This document shows positions 6,246 to 11,057 of a stretch of 11,057 nt of DNA, piece after piece. Under the pieces are notes generated by a model. The model was not told where the DNA came from. It ran no database searches and was given only the letters and a program-made list of their open reading frames with translations. Source of the DNA: an uncultured Pseudomonadota bacterium (GTDB taxonomy: Bacteria > Myxococcota_A > UBA796 > GCA-2862545); the NCBI GenBank assembly GCA_937891875.1, contig CALATR010000426.1:1-11057 (forward strand). Direction: 5' to 3'. How positions within the stretch are numbered: the stretch's first letter is position 1; every line of letters starts with the position of its first letter. A program made the translations under genes and the position numbers.

Positions 6246-8483
6246 ATGGAGCGGCACAAGTGGGCAATCTGGGGCACGGCGGGCGTGCTGCTGACGGGCG
6301 TCGGCCTGGGCGTCATCGCGCTGGTGGCGGTGACCTGGGAGTCGAGCCCGCCACAGTACATGGAGCTCGACGAGCATGGAGTGTACCTGGGCCTGGAGAC
6401 GCGACAGGAGCCCGGCGCAAGCGAGCAGGGTGAGGAGAGCAAGGCGGCCACGACTTCGGAGCGGATCATCGAGGGAGCCTCCGTCGCGGAGGACGCCGGG
6501 ACCCTCGGAGCCCACGGAGACCAGGCCCAGTCCGGCGTCTCCGGATCCACGAGCGGCTCGGTCCCGGGGGAGAAGATGAAGATCGGCGCGCTCGGCACGC
6601 GCGGCAGCGGGCTCGGCGGAGGGGGCACGGCCGAGGGCATCGGGGGTCTCGGAACCCGGGGGTCCGGCATCGGAGGCGGCGCCTCCGGCTACGGGAGCGG
6701 GCGCGGGAGCTTCGGGGCACGTGGATACGGCACGGGCGGCATGGCCGGGGGTCGGGGCGGCCGGTTCGGCGCGGATGGCGGTCTGTCCCGAACCGAGCTG
6801 GGCCCGGGCGTCTCCCGCATCGAGGAGTCCTCCCCGCCTGGCGTCAACGGCTTCGTGCAGGCCGGACGCGACCGGCTGTCGACCTTCGCGGTGGACGTCG
6901 ACACCGGCAGCTACACCCTGACCCGCAGCCTGCTGCGGCAGGGCCGTCTGCCCAACGCCCAGCAGGTCCGGGTCGAGGAGTTCGTCAACGTGATGGACTA
7001 CGACATCGCCCCGCCCACGTCGGGGCAGGTGCCGTTCTCGGTGGAGGCCGAGGCCGCCCCCCACCCCACCCAGCAGAACCACGCGCTGCTGCGGATCGGA
7101 CTCAAGGGCGAGGTGCCCGAGCGCACCACCAGTCGGCTCACCTTCCTGATCGACACCTCCTGCTCCATGACCGAGGAGCTGCCGCTGGTGAAGCAGAGCC
7201 TGCACATCCTGGTCGACCACGCCACCAACGAGGACAGCGTCGCAATTGCGACCTACGCCGGCCAGACGACCAAGGTGCTGGACCCGACACCCACCACCGA
7301 CAAAGCCAGGATCCACGCCGCGATCGACTCGCTGGGCACCGGCGGCGGCACCGCCATGAACAGCGGCATGGAGCTGGCCTACGACATGGCGGACAAGGCC
7401 TTTGTGTCCGGCGCCGAGAACCGGGTGATCGTGCTCTCGGACGGCGATGCGAACATCGGCCCCGCCTCCCACCAGCAGATCCTGGCCTCCATCGCCGGCT
7501 ACGCAGGAAAGGGCATCACGCTGTCCACCGTCGGCTTCGGCGGCGCCAACTACCGCGACGGCCTGATGGAGCAGCTCGCGGACAAGGGTGACGGAAACTA
7601 CGTCTACATCGACGGGCTCTCCGAGGCGGAGCGGGTCTTTGGCGAAGGGCTCGCGTCCACGCTGCAGACCATCGCCCGCGACACCAAGATCCAGGTGGCG
7701 TTCGACCCCGACGCCGTGCTGGCCTGGCGCCTCGTCGGCTACGAGAACCGGGATGTCGCCGACGAGGACTTCCGCAACGACGCCGTCGACGGCGGCGAGA
7801 TCGGCGCCGGCCACGAGGTCACCGCCCTGTACGAGCTGGTGCTGGCCGACGAGCTGCCCGAGCGCATCGGCAACGTCTACCTGCGCGCCAAGCCCCCCGG
7901 CCCCGACGCCCCTGCCCACGAGTGGACCGTGCCCATCCGTCGGGCCCAGGTGCGCTCCGAGTGGGGCGACGCCAGCGCGGATCTGCGCCTGGCCTCCGGC
8001 GCGGCCCTGTTCGCCGAGAAGCTTCGTGGAAGCCCCTTCGTCGAGGAGCTCTCCTGGAGCGAGCTGCAGCGCCACCTGGAGCCCCTGCCCCGCACCCGCC
8101 AGGTCGAGGAGCTGCGCGAGCTGGTCGGCAAGGCCAAGGCGCTCTCCGGTGTGTCGGACCGGCGCGGGGTGGTGCACGCATCTGCCCTGCCCGACCTCAC
8201 CCACCTGTCCAGCGGTCCATCCGCCATGGACGTGGTCCGCCAGAACCTGCCGCGGCTGACCTACTGCTACCGCCGCGAGCTGGCCCGCGACCGGGACCTG
8301 CGCGGCACGGTCGAGCTGGAGCTGAAGATCGACGCGACCGGGCACGCGGCCCAGGTGAGCCAGGTCGGCGGCTCGCTGGTCGACGGGCGGGTGCACGCCT
8401 GCCTGGTCGGCGCCGCCCAGAACCTCCGGTTCCCCAGCCGGCAGGCCCAGGACCTGCGGTTCAAGATGACCTTCGAACCCTAG
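6246..8483 (+). CDS. Membrane-anchored VWA (YfbK-like) protein with AgmX/PglI C-terminal TonB-like domain
   Basis: This 745-aa protein has at least five parts. Residues 7-30 form one N-terminal TM anchor, placing the rest in the periplasm. Residues 31-110 are acidic and low-complexity. Residues 113-179 are a Gly/Arg linker with repeated LGTRGSG. Residues 209-255 match the YfbK N-terminal element (RLSTFAVDVDTGSYTLTRSL… VRVEEFVNVMDYD). The VWA domain spans about 295-470 with a complete MIDAS: D303, S305 and S307 in DTSCS, T369 in GGGTA, and D399 in LSDGD. A DUF3520-like region covers about 480-640. The tail (about 662-745) has the AgmX/PglI pattern: VVRQNLPRLTYCYRREL, LRGTVELELKIDATGH, then a Cys (719) and LRFPS. 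The linker and tail are hallmarks of myxobacterial AgmX-type proteins linked to gliding and envelope transport, here with a VWA module between them. It probably senses or scaffolds at the envelope through metal-dependent protein binding. Partners are unknown. Confidence 0.93.
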   Translation: MERHKWAIWGTAGVLLTGVGLGVIALVAVTWESSPPQYMELDEHGVYLGLETRQEPGASEQGEESKAATTSERIIEGASVAEDAGTLGAHGDQAQSGVSGSTSGSVPGEKMKIGALGTRGSGLGGGGTAEGIGGLGTRGSGIGGGASGYGSGRGSFGARGYGTGGMAGGRGGRFGADGGLSRTELGPGVSRIEESSPPGVNGFVQAGRDRLSTFAVDVDTGSYTLTRSLLRQGRLPNAQQVRVEEFVNVMDYDIAPPTSGQVPFSVEAEAAPHPTQQNHALLRIGLKGEVPERTTSRLTFLIDTSCSMTEELPLVKQSLHILVDHATNEDSVAIATYAGQTTKVLDPTPTTDKARIHAAIDSLGTGGGTAMNSGMELAYDMADKAFVSGAENRVIVLSDGDANIGPASHQQILASIAGYAGKGITLSTVGFGGANYRDGLMEQLADKGDGNYVYIDGLSEAERVFGEGLASTLQTIARDTKIQVAFDPDAVLAWRLVGYENRDVADEDFRNDAVDGGEIGAGHEVTALYELVLADELPERIGNVYLRAKPPGPDAPAHEWTVPIRRAQVRSEWGDASADLRLASGAALFAEKLRGSPFVEELSWSELQRHLEPLPRTRQVEELRELVGKAKALSGVSDRRGVVHASALPDLTHLSSGPSAMDVVRQNLPRLTYCYRRELARDRDLRGTVELELKIDATGHAAQVSQVGGSLVDGRVHACLVGAAQNLRFPSRQAQDLRFKMTFEP
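6582..6782 (+). repeat. Glycine-rich repeat linker in the VWA protein
   Basis: Residues 113-127 (IGALGTRGSGLGGGG) are repeated as 132-145 (IGGLGTRGSGIGGG), then decay into Gly/Arg/Ser/Tyr-rich sequence to about residue 179. The LGTRGSG-GGG unit is characteristic of proteins with the AgmX/PglI tail. It is probably a flexible periplasmic spacer between the TM anchor and the VWA module. Confidence 0.85.
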
Positions 8484-8487
8484 GGCC

Positions 8488-8506
8488 CCCTCCGGTCTCG
8501 CGAGGG
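8488..8506. terminator. Weak hairpin between convergent genes
   Basis: CCCTC (8488-8492) pairs with GAGGG (8502-8506) across a 9-base loop, in the 31-bp gap between the convergent stops of the VWA gene and the small beta-barrel gene. The stem is only five pairs and no T-run follows on either strand, so a bidirectional terminator is only possible. Confidence 0.22.
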
Positions 8507-8514
8507 TCGGACGC

Positions 8515-8793
8515 TCAGCTGAACCCGGGCACGACGTCGATGGTGACGCCGTCCAACGTGGAGGGCTCGAAGAGCGGGTCGCGATCGAGGACCGTGAGGG
8601 GGAAGGTGAGGCAAGGCACCAGCTCCCCGGTCGCCATCTGGACCTGCTCCACCGTAGCGACCGTGGCGTCGCCGAGGCCGGGCAGGTGGACGACGTCTCC
8701 GGCCTGCACCACGCCGCCTTCGTGCTCGCCGATGAGGACGACACAGTCACGCGCGATGTGCCAGAAGCTGCGTTGGATCGCGAAGCGCACCAT
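8515..8793 (-). CDS. Small protein resembling an EF-Tu domain 2 beta-barrel
   Basis: This 92-aa protein reads like the second (beta-barrel) domain of translational GTPases: RFAIQRSFWHIARDCVVLIG, EGGVVQAGDVVHLPG and VATVEQVQM follow the 'F.I...f.I..rg.Vl.G.ieGGvv..GD.v.lpg......V..i' pattern. No G domain accompanies it, so if the resemblance is real it is a stand-alone barrel of unknown job. A C-terminal strand (GVTIDVVPG) closes it. It has no signal peptide or TM segment. The ATG at 8793 lacks a strong Shine-Dalgarno. It is divergent from the ABC-F gene across 164 bp and convergent with the VWA gene. Confidence 0.75.
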   Translation of the reverse strand: MVRFAIQRSFWHIARDCVVLIGEHEGGVVQAGDVVHLPGLGDATVATVEQVQMATGELVPCLTFPLTVLDRDPLFEPSTLDGVTIDVVPGFS

Positions 8794-8822
8794 GGGACCG
8801 AGGGGTTACCATGGGGCGGCTC

Positions 8823-8876
8823 GGAGGACATGACCGATGGATGACCGCACCTGCTGATCGTTCTTGGGGAGCCTGA
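8823..8876 (+). promoter_or_regulatory. Candidate leader mini-ORFs upstream of the ABC-F gene
   Basis: GGAGG at 8823-8827 is followed by an ATG at 8837 (nine-base spacer) encoding MDDRTC and a TGA at 8855-8857. An overlapping ATG at 8841 encodes MTAPADRSWGA and ends at 8874-8876, inside the first arm and loop of the hairpin at 8866-8891. Leader peptides of this size control many antibiotic-resistance ABC-F genes by ribosome stalling. The elements are visible; use as a leader is inference. Confidence 0.35.
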
Positions 8877-8891
8877 TCTCGCTGGCTCCTC
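8866..8891 (+). promoter_or_regulatory. Leader hairpin 1 before the ABC-F gene
   Basis: GGGGAGCC (8866-8873) can pair with GGCTCCTC (8884-8891), eight pairs including one G-U, with a ten-base loop. The end of the 8841 mini-ORF falls within it, so a ribosome on that ORF would disrupt the stem. Confidence 0.4.
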
Positions 8892-8897
8892 ATCCCT

Positions 8898-8919
8898 GAC
8901 GCCTCCCCGTGCAGGCGTC
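8898..8919 (+). promoter_or_regulatory. Leader hairpin 2 or operator before the ABC-F gene
   Basis: GACGCCT (8898-8904) and AGGCGTC (8913-8919) form a perfect 7-bp inverted repeat with an 8-base loop, ending 38 bp before the ABC-F ATG. It could be an RNA hairpin or a repressor operator for the divergent pair. Confidence 0.45.
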
Positions 8920-8957
8920 CCCGCGTGGCCCCCGGCCGCGCCCACGGCAGGTGCCTC

Positions 8958-10466
<1,509 letters not shown>

Positions 10467-10471
10467 CCGCA

Positions 10472-11056
10472 TCAGCCCTTCCCCAGGTGCACGGCCAGCG
10501 CGATCGCCGAGCACAGCCCGAAGAACGCGGTCAGCACCCCACCCGCGGCCAAGGCGTAGGGGAACTCCCCCGGCACCATCAGCGCCCACCCGGCCCCGAT
10601 CCACAGCTCGGAGAGGGCGGTCAGGACCAGCAGGACGGCAACCGGCGTGCCCGACCGCCCGAGGTTCTGTGGGAACGGGTAGAGCACGACCGGCACCAGA
10701 CCGACCGCAGTGAGCGCAAGCCCGACCAGGTAGGCGCAGACCGCGAGCGCGATGTGCTCCGGATCCCCGCGTAGCTGGGTCACCATCACCAACGGAACGA
10801 TCCGCATCCCGACGGCCGGGATCGCTGTCAGCAGCGTCATTCCCGCGCTTCGCGGCACGACCGGCAGCGCGATGGCCACCGACACGAACACGAGCACCGT
10901 GGCCAGCATGTCCAACGGCAACGCCACCAACACGATCGGCGTCGGTCGACCGTCCGGCATCGGCACCATGCCCGCGCCCAGGAGCATGACCGCGAACATC
11001 GAGAGTGCGCCTGTGACCGCGATCAGCCGCGCACGCGTCCTCGCACCACGCGGCAC
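10472..11056 (-). CDS. Unrecognised six-TM membrane protein, possibly 5'-truncated
   Basis: This 194-aa integral membrane protein shows about six hydrophobic spans, near residues 11-31, 40-66, 72-94, 102-125, 138-160 and 165-190, joined by short loops. I see no conserved transporter or enzyme motif. The first start codon visible is a GTG at 11054-11056, one base from the window edge, giving MPRGARTRARLIAVTG; the Arg-rich beginning fits a cytoplasmic N-terminus. The true start may lie beyond the window. Its stop is five bases from the stop of the convergent ABC-F gene, so the two transcripts probably overlap at their 3' ends. Confidence 0.78.
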   Translation of the reverse strand: MPRGARTRARLIAVTGALSMFAVMLLGAGMVPMPDGRPTPIVLVALPLDMLATVLVFVSVAIALPVVPRSAGMTLLTAIPAVGMRIVPLVMVTQLRGDPEHIALAVCAYLVGLALTAVGLVPVVLYPFPQNLGRSGTPVAVLLVLTALSELWIGAGWALMVPGEFPYALAAGGVLTAFFGLCSAIALAVHLGKG

Positions 11057-11057
11057 G

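Noticed and set aside
8830..8844. Four-codon ORF (MTDG) in the ABC-F leader
   Set aside because: Its ATG is only two bases from the GGAGG, too close for initiation; the ATGs at 8837 and 8841 fit better.

Overview
The window is high-GC DNA (roughly 70% by eye) with strong G/C third-position bias and no tRNA, rRNA, CRISPR or insertion sequence that I can see. The best lineage clue is the large gene at 6246-8483. It carries a glycine-rich 'LGTRGSG' linker and a C-terminal domain of the AgmX/PglI type, both typical of Myxococcota and related former deltaproteobacteria. I infer a myxobacterium-like Gram-negative host; this rests on protein style, not on a marker gene.

Layout. (1) 3-659 (+) is the 3' part of an unrecognised gene that may be glycosyltransferase-like. 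(2) 687-6061 is a co-directional minus-strand block of five genes. In transcription order they are: an unrecognised 497-aa protein, an exported YceI-family lipid-binding protein, a Tat-signal small subunit (gluconate-2-dehydrogenase subunit-3-like), a GMC flavoprotein dehydrogenase, and a two-TM potassium channel with an RCK domain. Gaps are 54, 24, -4 and 54 bp, so one transcript is plausible. (3) 6062-6245 is a divergent intergenic region, followed on the plus strand by a membrane-anchored VWA (YfbK-like) protein fused to a TonB-like AgmX tail. (4) 8515-8793 (-) is a small beta-barrel protein resembling EF-Tu domain 2. It is divergent from an ABC-F ATPase (8958-10466, +), and the ABC-F leader holds a Shine-Dalgarno, two overlapping mini-ORFs and two hairpins. 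(5) 10472-11056 (-) is a six-TM membrane protein running to the window edge.

How the genes may work together. The small subunit and the GMC enzyme look like a periplasmic dehydrogenase pair. Only the small subunit has a Tat signal, so the flavoprotein probably hitch-hikes. A CX5CX3C motif in the flavoprotein matches the spacing recalled for the 3Fe-4S site of bacterial FAD-glucose dehydrogenase, but no cytochrome subunit is present here. YceI is exported too, which gives the block an envelope redox/lipid flavour. The potassium channel has a near-ideal internal Shine-Dalgarno and ATG just before its RCK domain. This is the arrangement by which MthK makes extra free RCK subunits, and I consider it the most concrete finding. 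The ABC-F gene probably acts on the ribosome and may be controlled by its leader.
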